From: Rhynchonema sp. JSB1_4
Lineage: Eukaryota; Nematoda; Chromadorea; Monhysterida; Xyalidae
Length of the DNA stretch: 64,000 nucleotides
Assembly (NCBI GenBank): GCA_030248065.1
Contig: JASAMV010004859.1
Location: 1 to 64,000 of the forward strand
Reading direction: 5' to 3'
In this document: piece by piece, positions 45,612 through 58,262 of the stretch
How positions within the stretch are numbered: the stretch's first letter is position 1
Layout: each line of letters starts with the position of its first letter
Notes under the pieces: model-generated
Told to the model about the DNA's origin: nothing
The model's input: the letters and a program-made list of their open reading frames with translations, nothing else
Database searches by the model: none
Position numbers and translations under genes: made by a program

Positions 45612-46305
45612 TGCTGCTGCGTGAGAGATCGACCGCATTCACAATCACAATAATGCAAGCGCGTTGGCGCGTTAGCGTGCACGCTCTAACGCCTTTTAAC
45701 GATAAGAACTGGACGCCCGCGTTCTAAAGTTTATAATTCAATTTGAAACCATTATCAGACCAAGAAAAGTGTGAAAAGACAGGAAATAAAGCCTGCTGCG
45801 TTCACTGGAAATATTTTTATCCCATTTTGTTGCTTGGAAGTATGTCATTTCACGCTATCAATCAATTGAGGCAAACAGTTTGATCAGTCAGCAAACAGTG
45901 CTGTGATAGCTGCAAACAAACGTTGCGCAGTTCGTTGTTCACCTTGCTTATGTGGCGTGTGGTCCCTTTTGGTGGTGCAATTGTGATGCTTGACACGACA
46001 AGGAGACTTTATTGCACGCTGGATTGTTCCTGTCGCGGCCAGCTAGATTTACCGTTTGAGAAAAATGTTCCGTTAGAGTCAAAACAAGTTTGAGTGAATC
46101 TTGAAAGCGATTGGTTGCAGTTTTCAAAGCAAAGAAATAAAAAAATTGGGTATTTGCCTGCACCCAGACCAACGAGCATTGTGAACGCCATCGCTTTTTG
46201 CTGATTAGCGTGTCAGCGCGTTAGCGCATTGGCGTACCACAAACAAGCGCGCACGCTAACGCGCTTTGCACTGATTATGAATGCGGCCTGTAGGAGACGC
46301 AGCAA
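45612..46305. repeat. Imperfect inverted repeat with GCGTTAGCG motifs
   Basis: Outer arms TGCTGCGT...CCGCATTCACAATCA (45617-45650) and the complement near 46270-46305, followed inward by GCGCGTTAGCGTGC in both arms. No target duplication could be fixed. A 60-codon frame inside (46009-46191, -) ends at a stop overlapping AATAAA but has no other support. Confidence 0.5.
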
Positions 46306-46941
46306 AGCAAAAGTAGCGCATCACATCACAAATGATCACACACACGTCGTATGACTGACAAGAAACAACAGTGTGGACAACGAGGGACAACAACAACGAT
46401 AACGTACATTTATGCAGACCTGGCCAATACATAGGTAAACACACATGGGTCGGGTTAACCAAAAGAAACAAACAGACTTACGGACAAACAATCAGGGTTG
46501 AAAAAAATTTTTATTAGAGCACTATTTTTTGTAAAAAAACACAAAAACGTTTTTAAAAAACTTTTTTTATTAAGAAAAGTAGTGTAAACACCGTTTCAGG
46601 TGAAATGGAGGCGCTACACAAATTTTTTTTGAAAACTCAAAATTTTTCGTCACGTGAGTCGTGACCCCTCACGTGGGGATCATCAACGCATGTACGAAGG
46701 CGATTCGGTTATTTTAGCGGCATCTGAACGTGACGTGGACTCGGCACGACTATTTTATTTATCAGTGTTTGTCGAGAGTATTTGTTTGGGTTCGACGGAA
46801 CACCCTAGATTCAGGTGTTAGGGCCAGAGCCTAAGCCCAAGCCTAATCGATAGCGCAGAGATGCCCAAACCAAAAAAAAATTGCAAAAGGTAAACACAGA
46901 GTTAGTTTCATGATCGTAAAGACGAACAGCACGTATACATA

Positions 46942-47214
46942 TTGGTCGCACAATGACTTTATAAGAATTGATCAAATTTTTTTCCTGAATCGTAAAGCGG
47001 GACAGTGACGGGGCAATGACGTGTTGCGTTGCGTGATCTCACACAAAGCACGTAGTAAAGAGAATGTTTCAGACTTGCGGCAACGTGGTTGATCTGCTAG
47101 ATTATTTTCAGCTGAAAATGTTGCGAGAATCATAAATAGCACAGTAGTTAAGAGTGACTGAACGTGAAAATCAGGATTGATTTTGATGAATTTTTAAAAT
47201 CATTGTGCGACCAA
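46942..47214. mobile_element. TA-flanked MITE, TTGGTCGCA family, copy 2
   Basis: Ends TTGGTCGCACAATGAC ... CATTGTGCGACCAA, TA at 46940-46941 and 47215-47216. Closely matches 42260-42535 along its length. Confidence 0.85.
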
Positions 47215-47641
47215 TACCTAGCAGTTGTAGAGTCATCACAATGAACAGCTGGTTTACGTTTGTTTGATCTCAGACTATGCCAGTGCCCACTTGAGTGCAA
47301 AATGCAGTTTGGGCGACCACTTCACTTCTGCAAAAACTCACAACAAAAAGTGCGCGAACAACATAATTTTCAATAATTTTTAGCGGCGCGAGCTTTCGAA
47401 ATACCGGTCGATATCATGTAATCGTGAAGCAGGTAATAGGCCTGCGCCCCCGCCGCGCAATCCTTCTCATTCAAATTCTGCGTGAAATCCCTTTCTATCT
47501 ACAGCAATCCTTTCATATTCTTTCCGCTCTCACATCGCATTCTTCTCTTTTTCATGAAAGAATCTTCTGCTGTCTCAGCGCACACATGCAAAGCTGCGTG
47601 CGCCTAGGTCTATCCTACGCTTCCGTCACTGTGATCATCAT

Positions 47642-49272
47642 CTACATGCGGGTGGCCACATTCCGTGTCGTCTCAGCTGCGCCCGTTGCCCGCAGACCCC
47701 ACTTATTGGTGTCCAATGGCAGAGTGCGGCATCGGAGCGCCGCAACAAAACCGATTCGCACTTCGGAGTGGCGAATCAAGAAAATGAACAGATTGAACAG
47801 ACAATTGGCATTTGCCATCACCCACAGACAGGTGTGCACGTGCAGCACGTTGTTGGGTCCGATCAAAGCCACCAGGAAATCAATATGTTCAATGACATTG
47901 TCGAGCTGAATGGGTATGACGAGGAATAACAGAGTGAACAGAGTGCTAATGCCCAAACTGATGGTCATCCTGCGCTGTTTCTTTGCTTGCGCCTCTGAGA
48001 TACGACTGCTTATGGCTGCCGCACGACGTTTATAGATGAACAACACGAGAAAATACACCACGACACTACAGAGAGCGTAGAGAATGAACATTTGTATGTG
48101 AATCGAATTGTGACGTTTGTTGCCGGACATCGACATCTTGCACAGACGACGGCGGTCTCGGACGTCGCGCAGATCGTACGACAAGTACGTCCCAATGGCG
48201 CCCATGACAAAATTTTGCAGGTACGCCAGACCTGACAAAAGGGGATGTTTCAAGGCGCAGCAATAACTTCACCTTCCGAAAGTGACTAACAAGGAAGGTT
48301 ACGACATTTTGAATTACGACGACTCCCTGGAGGGCGCCTACGGCGAAATCTAAGTCCAGGCTAATGCGCCCTTACACTTAGGCCTATGCAACCAGGTACC
48401 GGGCCTAATCCTAAGCCGTGGACTAATGATGGAGATGCTCCCAAATCTGTGACTTCCTTAAACGTGACTTACCAACGAAAATGATCGCGTAGGTCGCTCC
48501 TCGACTGACGTACCATATTGGGAACGACACCAACAACAAACGATCTAGACTAATCGCCAATAGCATTGCTGTTGTGGTGACTTCGTTGTACGTCCACAGA
48601 ATATTACTTGGAACCTTAACATCAATATCAATCCATTTGTGAGACGATTGCTTAATTGCAGCTAAGTAAGCAGTGGACTTACTCCCAAGCACTCCCATGT
48701 ACTCTGGGGTTCGTTGTGCTGATTAGCTTTGATGTGAGTGATTCGATGTACGCCTGTGATAGTGCTTTGTGAGAAATGGATCAAGATTTCGCAAAAGAGC
48801 AAATTAATGGAATTAAACTTGTTTGTAAATTAACAAACCGCCGTAGATGTACGCCAATCCATTGATACAATCCGTGAGGGCCAACCCAGCCACGAAAATG
48901 TACTCTTTCTTGATTCGCATGCCCTGAGAGTAAACAGCTTTTGAATTTCACCAATCAAGAATGATTGGATTTGATTTGATTGAATCAAGATCAAGAGTAA
49001 ACCGAGTTTCGCTTACCTTGTGATACAAGATTGGAAACAACAGCAGCAGATTGCCACCGAACATGAGAATACCCTGAAACGTAGGCTTTGCTGTCTACGA
49101 AATGTTGTCGGTGCAAAACGGTAAAAGTTGTGTCAGCAACCTCGAACACATACGCCATGTAATTGATCACCGACTGAATATCCTTCTCCCTACTCTCCAA
49201 CAACCCCTCCAAAGGATCCATTGTTGTTGTCACATTGTCAAACAGCGTCGTATCTTCAACGACGCCACCCAT
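47642..49272 (-). CDS. Rhodopsin-like seven-transmembrane GPCR
   Basis: Five exons on the minus strand join in phase to 364 codons: 49272-49141, 49073-49017, 48923-48839, 48703-48473, 48231-47642. The N-terminus is acidic and outside the membrane (MGGVVEDTTLFDN). Seven hydrophobic segments follow: TM1 across exons 1-2 (GILMFGGNLLLLFPILYHK end), TM2 in exon 3 (VAGLALTDCINGLAYIY), TM3 in exon 4 ending LDRLLLVSFP, which stands at the DRY position, TM4 across exons 4-5, TM5 (FILYALCSVVVYFLVLFIY) followed by KRR, TM6 and TM7 (MANANCLFNLFIFLIRHSE). The usual NPxxY is replaced by N-x-x-FNLF. The pattern resembles nematode chemosensory or peptide receptors of the srsx/family-1 type; the ligand cannot be told. 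A further C-terminal exon at 45191-44976 is possible. Confidence 0.8.
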
Positions 49273-49645
49273 GTTTCTAGAAAAGAAAACTGAAGCTTGT
49301 CTAATTTAGACCTCAGTTTAATTCATCATGTTCAGGTTCACATGATATCACCGTGGCCGGGCAATTAAGCAAAGCGCTTTTGAGCAAGACCACTTTGGGC
49401 AAGAAAAAAGCGCGGAGCAAAAAAAAGCAGAGCTATTTTTTGTCCCAGTGGCTTAGGCTTGGACTGATTTAGGTATCAGGCTTAGGCTTAGGCTAGGGCC
49501 TACACTTAGGTTTAGTTTTGTGTTTGGGCTTGGGCTTAGGCCTATTTGTTTTTAGGTTCTGCTCTTTTGGCCACTGCTCTTTTTCACTTGCTTGCTCAAA
49601 CGTGCTTTGCCCAATTGTCCGTTAGCCGATACCACAATCCGTTTA
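49273..49645. other. Upstream of the GPCR: TTAGGC-rich patch
   Basis: No gene. Contains a GAGCAAG...AAGAAAAAAG segment resembling 2010-2040, then a run of degenerate TTAGGC units (49448-49540). Confidence 0.4.
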
Positions 49646-49646
49646 G

Positions 49647-52600
49647 TTCTAGTACAACGTGCAGCCCTCATCAGTGGCCAATAAAAAATTTTTTTATTCG
49701 AACCCCATTTTTAAAAAAAAATTTTTTAATTAAAATTTTTTTTATTCCAGCCAAAAAAATGAGCGCTGAAGTAAAAAATAGGGGTATTTTTGTTAGATAA
49801 TGCGTTGTAAGTGCATATAAAGCACAGGTGATACGAAAACCATGCTATCCAATGGTCGATAAGTCCCAACCATAGTCAGGTACACACCCGTACCCTTCCC
49901 CAGGTGGTGCGGGTGTGATGGTACGGCTTTCTGATATTCGGTATGGGAATTTTGGGTGAAATTATGACGTCTAGGTACACGACCAATGCAAATAAGCTGC
50001 ACATAGTGTGAAATTAGAGTAAATACAAAATAGAATCACTCCTTTCGGGTCTGGAGCATGGATAATTAAATGTCCACCCAGTCACACGTACGTGTGTGGT
50101 CATATGCAGGGTTGGGCAAAAAAACGACGGCGTTTTTTCTAACAAAAACCAGGTATTTTTTCAAAAAAACGCCTCCCCGCGCATCCCTGTGCGGATTTGG
50201 CGACAAAAATTTTCAAAAATTTTTTTTAATCAACCGCTTTTTTTGAAACAACTCTGAACTCAGTGGTACAGCGACCGAGAGACCATTACACAGCCATTCA
50301 TTAAAAATAAGTGCGAAACCAGGGCGCGCTCAAGCCAGGGCCGGGTCCTGGGCCACGGCCTTGAAAAATAATCTACAGTGTGTCTCAGACCCGGCCCTGC
50401 TCTTGGGCGTGTAATTTGGGAAAACGTAGTCCAGCTTCAACATTGACTTCCCTTTTCTCAGGCTTCGGCTTTGAATCCTGCCCTTCCCCTTTGAACCCTG
50501 CCCATGTGGAGCAGGACCGGGGTCAGGGCCAGGGCCTCGGACATAGATTCCGGCCATTCCAGGCCCTGGCTTTACAGATACCGTGCACTCCAATGTCATA
50601 CCGTCGGCATTAATCTCTCATATCCGTCTGACTCATGATAATAAATCAAGTTCATAAATGAGTTTCTCGCTTTTTTTCTTTTCGTGGTCCGGAAAACCAT
50701 GGTAACGTTGGCCACGGTAGTATTTAATTACATCTCCGACAAATGAAACCTTTCGTGCAACCACCGGCAGCACACGAGCCTCCAATAAATGATCTAATTT
50801 GGCTTGCAATCGGGTCAGCAGACTGAAGCCAATCAGTATTGCGTCATTATTGGCTATTTTCAACTGGTGGATCCATGGGAGGGGGCCACAGTATTCCAGC
50901 ATTTGTCTGTGCCCATGCCTCTGTTCGCCTATATGGCGCGTGCAGATGGTGCTTGCTTGGAGCTTAAAGTTGCCCCAAAAGCGGGCGCAATTAGCAGTTT
51001 ATACAAGCCCCAAGCAAGTACAAGCGGCATCCGTATAAGGCGAACAAAGCCGTGGGCACACACAAATGCTAGAATACTGTGGTCCCCTCCCCCTGGATCC
51101 GCTGTGGAAAATAGCCAATGTCGCAATACTGACATTGCACGAAAGGTTTCCTTGCCAGAGATGTAATTAACTGACTTTGCAGATATCAGGTGACCTCTTT
51201 GTGTGGGGGCCGGGCCAGACAAAAAATGACGTCATAATTTTATTGCATATTTAATGAGTACTAGTGTGGACTAGAATACATGCTAAATTTAAAAAAAAAA
51301 TTGAAATCCCTTAAAGTGCGAGGGACATAATTAATTTTTGGGAAATTCGACCATTTTTTTTATTATTGGAACTGAAAGCCGCAATCAAGCTGATCATTTT
51401 TCAAAAAGGAACTACTGTGAAAAGGTGTCGATTGAAGTGTCAAAAAGACTGCCAAAGGTGCACCTCTGGGAGTATAAGCATCGACCGATCTAGCCGCCCC
51501 CTGTGCATGATTTTCAGGCATCGTACGGAAACAGCACGTCACCGAACGAACGAAATTATAAAATCGATGTTGAACGGAGGTGAGCCGCACACGACACAAG
51601 TTTCTTCCAAAAAATCAAAAGTCCTTCAAAAAGGCTCATTTCGCGATTCTGAGACCAGTTCTGAAACCGCGGATTAGCCATATTGATTTATCCTGCATAT
51701 AAAAGTGTACCGGTATTGGTTTACCTTTCGCAGGTCGATACCGGTGGTGGACCACCTTTAGTTGTGCCCATCCCAATGTGATCTCATATATGCAACGTGC
51801 AGCCCTCATCTGTGGCCAATAAAAAATTTTTTTTATTCGAACCCCATTTTTAAAAAAAAAATTTTTAATTAAAAATTTTTTTATTCCAGCCAAAAAAATG
51901 AGCGCTGAAGTAAAAAATAGGGGTATTTTTTGTTAGATAATGCGTTCTAAGTGCACATAAAGCACAGGTGATACGAAAACCATGCTATCCAATGGTCGAT
52001 AAGTCCCAACCATAGTCAGGTACACACCCCCCAGGTGGTGCGGGTGTGATGGTACACGGCTTTCTGATATTCGGTATGGGAATTTTGGGTGAAATTATGA
52101 CGTCTAGGTACACGACCAATGCAAATAAGCTGAACATAGTGTGAAATTAGAGTAAATACAAAATAGAATCACTCCTTTCGGGTCTGGAGCATGGATAATT
52201 AAATGTCCACCCAGTCACACGTACGTGTGTGGTCATATGCAGGGTTGGGCAAAAAAACGACGGCGTTTTTTCTAACAAAAACCAGGTATTTTTTCAAAAA
52301 AACGCCTCCCCGCGCATCCCTGTGCGGATTTGGGGACAATACAGGGCGCCGCAGGCGCGATTTTGGAAAAATTGTCCCGTCCACAGAAAAAAAGTGCCAA
52401 TTTTTTGCCTCGAAAAAGGCCATTTTTGGGCATTTTAGCCCATTTTGGGCAACTTTTTATATTAAAAAAAGCAAAATCTGAGTTTCAAAAAAAATTTTTT
52501 AAAAAATTTTTTTTAATTAACCGCTTTTTTTGAAACAACTCTGAACTCAGTGGTACAGCGACCGAGAGACCATTAGACAGCCATTCATTAAAAATAAGTG

Positions 52601-55370
52601 CGAAACCAGGGCGCGCTCAAGCCAGGGCCGGGTCCCGGGCCACGGCCTTGAAAAATAATCTACAGTGTGTCTCAGACCCGGCCCTGCTCTTGGGCGTGTA
52701 ATTTGGGAAAACCTAGTCCAGCTTCAACATTGACTTCCCTTTTCTCAGGCTTCGGCTTTGAATCCTGCCCTTCCCCTTTGAACCCTGCCCATTGGAGCAG
52801 GACCGGGGTCAGGGCCAGGGCCTCGGACATAGATTCCGGCCATTCCAGGCCCTGGCTTTACAGATACCGTGCACTCCAATGTCATACCGTCGGCATTAAT
52901 CTCTCATAGCCGTCTGACTCATGATAATAAATCAAGTTCATAAATGAGTTTCTCGCTTTTTTCCTTTTCGTGGTCCGGAAAACCATGGTAACGTTGGCCA
53001 CGCTAGTATTTAATTACATCTCCGACAAATGAAACCTTTCGTGCAACCACCGGCAGCACACGAGCCTCCAATAAATGATCTAATTTCGCTTGCAATCGGG
53101 TCAGCAGACTGAAGCCAATCAGTATTGCGTCATTATTGACTATTTTCAACTGGTGGATCCATGGGAGGGGGCCACAGTATTCCAGCATTTGTCTGTGCCC
53201 ATGCCTCTGTTCGCCTATATGGCGCGTGCAGATGGTGCTTGCTTGGAGCTTAAAGTTGCCCCAAAAGAGGGCGCAATTAGCAGTTTACACAAGCCCCAAG
53301 CAAGTACAAGCGGCATCCGTATAAGGCGAACAAAGCCGTGGGCACACACAAATGCTAGAATACTGTGGTCCCCTCCCCCTGGATCCGCTGTGGAAAATAG
53401 CCAATGTCGCAATACTGACATTGCACGAAAGGTTTCCTTGCCAGAGATGTAATTAACTGACTTTGCAGATATCAGGTGACCTCTTTGTGTGGGGGCCGGG
53501 CCAGAACAAAAAATGACGTCATAATTTTATTGCATATTTAATGAGTACTAGTGTGGACTAGAATACATGCAAAATTTAAAAAAAAATTGAAATCCCTTAA
53601 AGTGCGAGGGACATAATTAATTTTTGGGAAATTCGACCATTTTTTTATTATTGGAACTGAAAGCCGCAATCAAGCTGATCAAAATCAATTCAAAAAGGAA
53701 CTACTGTGAAAAGGTGTCGATTGAAGTGTCAAAAAGACTGCCAAAGGCGCACCTCTGGGAGTATAAGCATCGACTGATCTAGCCGCCCCCTGTGCATGAT
53801 TTTCAGGCATCGTACGGAAACAGCACGTCACCGAACGAACGAAATTATAAAATCGATGTTGAACGGAGGTGAGCCGCACACGACACAAGTTTCTTCCAAA
53901 AAATCAAAAGTCCGTCAAAAAGGCTCATTTCGCGATTCTGAGACCAGTTCTGAAACCGCGGATTAGCCATATTGATTTATCCTGCATATAAAAGTGTACC
54001 GGTATTGGTTTACCTTTCGCAGGTCGATACCGGTGGTGGACCACCTTTAGTTGTGCCCATCCCAATGTGATCTCATGTATGCAACGTGCAGCCCTCATCA
54101 GTGGCCAATAAAAAAAATTTTTTATTCGAACCCCATTTAAAAAAAAAAATTTTTTAATTAAAATTTTTTTTATTCCAGCCAAAAAAATGAGCGCTGAAGT
54201 AAAAAATAGGGGTATTTTTGTTAGATAATGCGTTCTAAGTGCATATAAAGCACAGGTGATACGAAAACCATGCTATCCAATGGTCGATAAGTCCCAACCA
54301 TAGTCAGGTACACACCCCCCAGGTGGTGCGGGTGTGATGGTACGGCTTTCTGATATTCGGTATGGGAATTTTGGGTGAAATTATGACGTCTAGGTACACG
54401 ACCAATGCAAATAAGCTGAACATAGTGTGAAATTAGAGTAAATACAAAATAGAATCACTCCTTTCGGGTCTGGAGCATGGATAATTAAATGTCCACCCAG
54501 TCACACGTACGTGTGTAGTCATATGCAGGGTTGGGCAAAAAAACGACGGCGTTTTTTCTAACAAAAACCAGGTATTTTTTTCAAAAAAAACGCCTCCCCG
54601 CGCATCCCTGTGCGGATTTGGGGACAATACAGGGCGCCGCAGGCGCGATTTTGGAAAAATTGTCCCGTCCACAGAAAAAAAGTGCCAATTTTTTGCCTCG
54701 AAAAAGGCCATTTTTGGGCATTTTAGCCCATTTTGGGCAACTTTTTATATTAAAAAAGCAAAATCTGAGTTTCAAAAAAAAATTTTTCAAAAATTTTTTT
54801 TAATTAACCGCTTTTTTTTGAAACAACTCTGAACTCAGTGGTACAGCGACCGAGAGACCATTAGACAGCCATTCATTAAAAATAAGTGCGAAACCAGGGC
54901 GCGCTCAAGCCAGGGCCGGGTCCCGGGCCACGGCCTTGAAAAATAATCTACAGTGTGTCTCAGACCCGGCCCTGCTCTTGGGCGTGTAATTTGGGAAAAC
55001 CTAGTCCAGCTTCAACATTGACTTCCCTTTTCTCAGGCTTCGGCTTTGAATCCTGCCCTTCCCCTTTGAACCCTGCCCATTGGAGCAGGACCGGGGTCAG
55101 GGCCAGGGCCTCGGACATAGATTCCGGCCATTCCAGGCCCTGGCTTTACAGATACCGTGCACTCCAATGTCATACCGTCGGCATTAATCTCTCATAGCCG
55201 TCTGACTCATGATAATAAATCAAGTTCATAAATGAGTTTCTCGCTTTTTTTCTTTTCGTGGTCCGGAAAACCATGGTAACGATGATTACGGTATAGTATT
55301 ATATTTAATTACATCTCCGGCGAAACCTTTCGTGCGACCACCGGCAGTGGACGAGCCTCCAATAAATGGT
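49647..55370 (+). repeat. 2.29-kb tandem repeat, about 2.5 copies
   Basis: The sequence after AACGTGCAGCCCTCATC starts at about 49649, 51789 and 54077; CAGGGTTGGGCAAAAAAACG recurs at 50106, 52242 and 54531; and CATACCGTCGGCATTAATC recurs near 50597, 52883 and 55170. Copies 2 and 3 are spaced 2,288 bp; copy 1 is about 150 bp shorter, lacking the segment around CAATACAGGGCGCCGCAGGC. Copy 3 breaks off into an insertion-rich diverged part after 55290. Each unit contains segments related to the foldback element at 58624-59649 (AAAGTGCGAGGGACATAATT, AAAGCCGCAATCAAG) and to the CAGGGTTGGGC MITE family. The 60-120 codon frames recur in each copy and show no domain. Confidence 0.93.
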
Positions 55371-55373
55371 CTA

Positions 55374-55720
55374 AGGGTGCCCTTAGTCATAGTGGAAAAT
55401 GGAAATGGAAATGCAAAAAAAATATTCTATGTCCAAGTTTTCCATTTCCATTTCCATTATGACTAAGGGCATACTGGAAAATGGAAAATGGAAATGAAAC
55501 AAAACATTTTCTGTGTGAAATCTGACCAATCAGCTGCCGAGAATTGGGTGGAACAGAAAATGTTTTTGTCACATGTAAAAACATGACTGCTGCAGTTTCA
55601 TTTCCATTTTCCAGTTTCCAATATGCCCTTAGTCATACTGGAAACTGGAAATGGAAAACTTGGACATAGATTATTTTCTGCATTTCCATTTCCATTTTCC
55701 ACTATGACTAAGGGCGCCCT
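55374..55720. mobile_element. Nested palindromic TA-MITE
   Basis: Ends AGGGTGCCCTTAGTCATAG ... CTATGACTAAGGGCGCCCT with TA at 55372-55373 and 55721-55722. The uninterrupted target is visible in the tandem copies (GATCTAATTT.GGCTTGCAA at about 50792 and 53080), which confirms the insertion point. Inside it is a second palindrome (AGGGCATACTGG ... CCAATATGCCCT, about 55467-55627) also at TA, so one element sits inside another. Long TTTCCATTTCC tracts fill the arms. Confidence 0.85.
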
Positions 55721-55768
55721 TAATTGGCTTGCAACCGCGTCAACCAACAGACTGAAGCTAGTCAGTAT

Positions 55769-56521
55769 CAGGGTTGGATTAAAAAAAATTTTTATTATCG
55801 AACTTTTTTTTTAAAAAAAAACTTTTTAAAATTTTTTTTTAAAAATCACTTTTTTTTATTCCGGACCCCCAAAAAATTGGTTTCTAGAAAAATGAAATTT
55901 CTGAAATCATGTTACTTAGGTATGTTTTGAGGGACACTAAAGAGAACTTCTCCACTGACTTGCATGTTCATGTCGATCACCTGCGATCTAGCCCATTTGG
56001 TCATAATTTGAGAACCCGCCCGAAGGTAACTCGGTGGGCATATATGACAAAGGGAAGACCAACCTTCTGTTTGTGAATTTGGGGATAAATTTGAAGAGAG
56101 ATAAAGAGTTACACCACACTCATGTTGTGTGACAAAAGCAACAAATGACAAATCCACACAACTGCAAATAGGCGAGCAAAGTGGAGTCTGTCGATAGCTT
56201 ACGTCGATAGCTCAATAACTGCACAGTATACGGTATGGGGTGTCCTATATTATACGTGCAGCGATTGTTGGGATGTCTGGGAACTGTATGAGTCCATTAC
56301 AACGCCATTTTAAACTGAAATATAAGCGCCGCAGGCGATTTTTTGAGAATGATAAGCAATAAAACGCATGAAAACATACATTTTTACCTTAAAAAAGTGA
56401 GAAAATAACGAAAAAAAGGGGAAAAATAATAAAAAAAGTGGACTTACTTTTTAAAATTTTAAAATAAAAAAAAATTTTTTTTTTACAAAAAAATTTTTAC
56501 TTTTTTTTTAATCCAACCCTG
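55769..56521. mobile_element. hAT-like MITE, CAGGGTTGGATT family
   Basis: Ends CAGGGTTGGATTAAAA ... TTTTAATCCAACCCTG with perfect duplication GTCAGTAT (55761-55768, 56522-56529). The empty site (AATCAGTATTGCG) is visible in the tandem copies at about 50831 and 53117. 753 bp with no transposase. Confidence 0.92.
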
Positions 56522-56881
56522 GTCAGTATTGCGACATTGGTTTAAATACTCAGTTAAAAGCTCCTAAAGTGCCCAAAAATGAGAATTTCGCGTTTTTCAT
56601 CTGTGACCGTACTGCAATGTGTCAAACACTGTTACGCACTATTGGAAGCTTTTGAAAACATTAGATTTGTACTAAACGCGTCGTTTCCAATGTGGTACAC
56701 GGTGTAATAAGGGTTGTCATTGCAGGTGACTTTATTTGTGCTTCCACAAATCACTGCAACCTGCCTATCCGACTCGCTGGTGAAAAATCGTGAATTCAAT
56801 AAAGTCTAATTAATAATTGTGACCGTAGGCACCCACATGTAATGAAAGAGGACAAAATGTTGTGGACTAGCTGCAATCTTA

Positions 56882-57104
56882 GGGTGGAATTTTCGAAGCG
56901 GTGTAAAGGTCAGTTGGGCGTAAAGGTCGGTGTAAAGTTCGGTCGAAAGCTCGGTTGGCGTAGCTCGGTGTAAACGTGAAACATTCCCTGTTATTAACGT
57001 ATGTTTCAAGTTTACACCGAGGTCTATCACACTATGCTGTCGACCGAGCTTTCCACCGACCTTTACACCCAACGGACCTTTACACCGTTTCGAAAATATC
57101 ACCC
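56882..57104. mobile_element. PIF/Harbinger-like MITE, GGGTG ends
   Basis: Ends GGGTGGAATTTTCGAAGCG ... CGTTTCGAAAATATCACCC flanked by TTA (56879-56881, 57105-57107). The interior carries repeated CGGTGTAAAG / CTTTACACCG. A decayed relative (CACCGAGCTGGCACCGAC...) lies in a protease intron near 39490-39605. Confidence 0.8.
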
Positions 57105-57173
57105 TTAGGCTGTGTGAGGTCTACGCCTGCAGGCTAACGAGCCTGGGCCAATTACACTGACATTCCCATCATG

Positions 57174-57401
57174 TCACGGTGCGCCACAGTACTGACCGAC
57201 AAACCACGGCCCTGAGTTATTGCTGGTAGGTGGTGGCTTTGAGAAATCGGGTTGAGCAACAACATTCGACTGGCTGAGTGGAGGGAATGCAGTGCTAGGT
57301 GGAAGAACGGTGGTGGGCGTTGACCGATGCTGCTGCTCGTTCTTCTGTTGTGGCGGTTGTTGAGATGTGTGAAGGTTGAGACGCGAAAACTGTTTATTCA
57401 T
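57174..57401 (-). CDS. Possible Pro/Gln-rich terminal exon
   Basis: On the minus strand ATTGCAG precedes an ATG-initiated frame of 75 codons to a stop at 57174. The product is Gln/Pro/Ser-rich (SQQPPQQKNEQQHRSTP) and ends GPWFVGQYCGAP. Composition suits the disordered tail of a regulatory protein, but I recognise no family and found no upstream exon. Confidence 0.3.
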   Translation of the reverse strand: MNKQFSRLNLHTSQQPPQQKNEQQHRSTPTTVLPPSTAFPPLSQSNVVAQPDFSKPPPTSNNSGPWFVGQYCGAP

Positions 57402-57504
57402 CTGCAATTATTCGTCAAAACAAAGGTTAAAATGTCGAAGTTGGAATAAATGTCCGCTGCATTGCATGTTCCCTTTAGAGCACTACGTGTATGTGTTGCA
57501 TGTA

Positions 57505-58033
57505 TAGTCCCGCCACGAGCTCATGAGACGACTATTTTTAAAGCTTGCTTGGCCAGAGAAAGAGATTCAAAAATGTTTTGATTCATCATTTTTTGAAACA
57601 TCTGCTAGCACGCTGTATCAATTTTTGAACATCTCTCCGCAGATGCTTGTTTCAGGCCTCCCAGAGGACCCCTACACCAATTTTTAGGGCTAAAATCGGA
57701 AATCATATTTTTTCCATTTTTGCAAAAAAAACCTATCAGGTAGTAAGTACCCTGGTAGGGTCAGATTTTGCCAGAAAAAACCATAGATCGGCACAGGTCT
57801 GGCTGGCTGACCTCAATTTGTTGCGTGCTTACGCGAACAGAAACGTTGTTCAACACACAAATTAATGTTTTGGGAGTCAAGAGGGAATTTACTCACCGAG
57901 GTGGAGAGCGTGTTTTTAAAAAATACAGGCGTTTCTCTTTCTTTCATTTCCGAAATACGTGGAACCGGAACATTATTGGATCCGTACAAATCAACTTCAA
58001 AATAAATCGTCTCATGAGTTCGTGGCTGGACTA
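57505..58033. mobile_element. TA-flanked MITE, (C/T)AGTCC family, longer copy
   Basis: Ends TAGTCCCGCCACGAGCTCATG ... CATGAGTTCGTGGCTGGACTA with TA at 57503-57504 and 58034-58035. Related to 34629-34859 but 529 bp. Confidence 0.8.
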
Positions 58034-58262
58034 TATACGGTGCATCAATTCAACTACAGTCAAAACAGCCCCGTTTTCACGAGTTCAAAAATTTTAATGC
58101 TTTGCGTTTGCGTCATTTAATACTGAACGATATGGGTCCACCACATCAGAATATGCGAAACTGTCAGTTCACTCGACACACACTCCACAACAGCTTGTGG
58201 GCCAAAATGTGTGTGCACAAAACGAAGCAAGTGTTGCTGCGTTCGTAATACGCTGCCACCAC

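Noticed and set aside
47424..47909. 161-codon plus-strand ORF
   Set aside because: It is the antisense shadow of the last GPCR exon, whose transmembrane pattern and splice phases support the minus strand.
50799..51166. Recurrent 79- and 120-codon ORFs in the 50-55 kb region as genes
   Set aside because: They repeat with the 2.29-kb tandem unit, overlap in several frames and on both strands, and show no domain.
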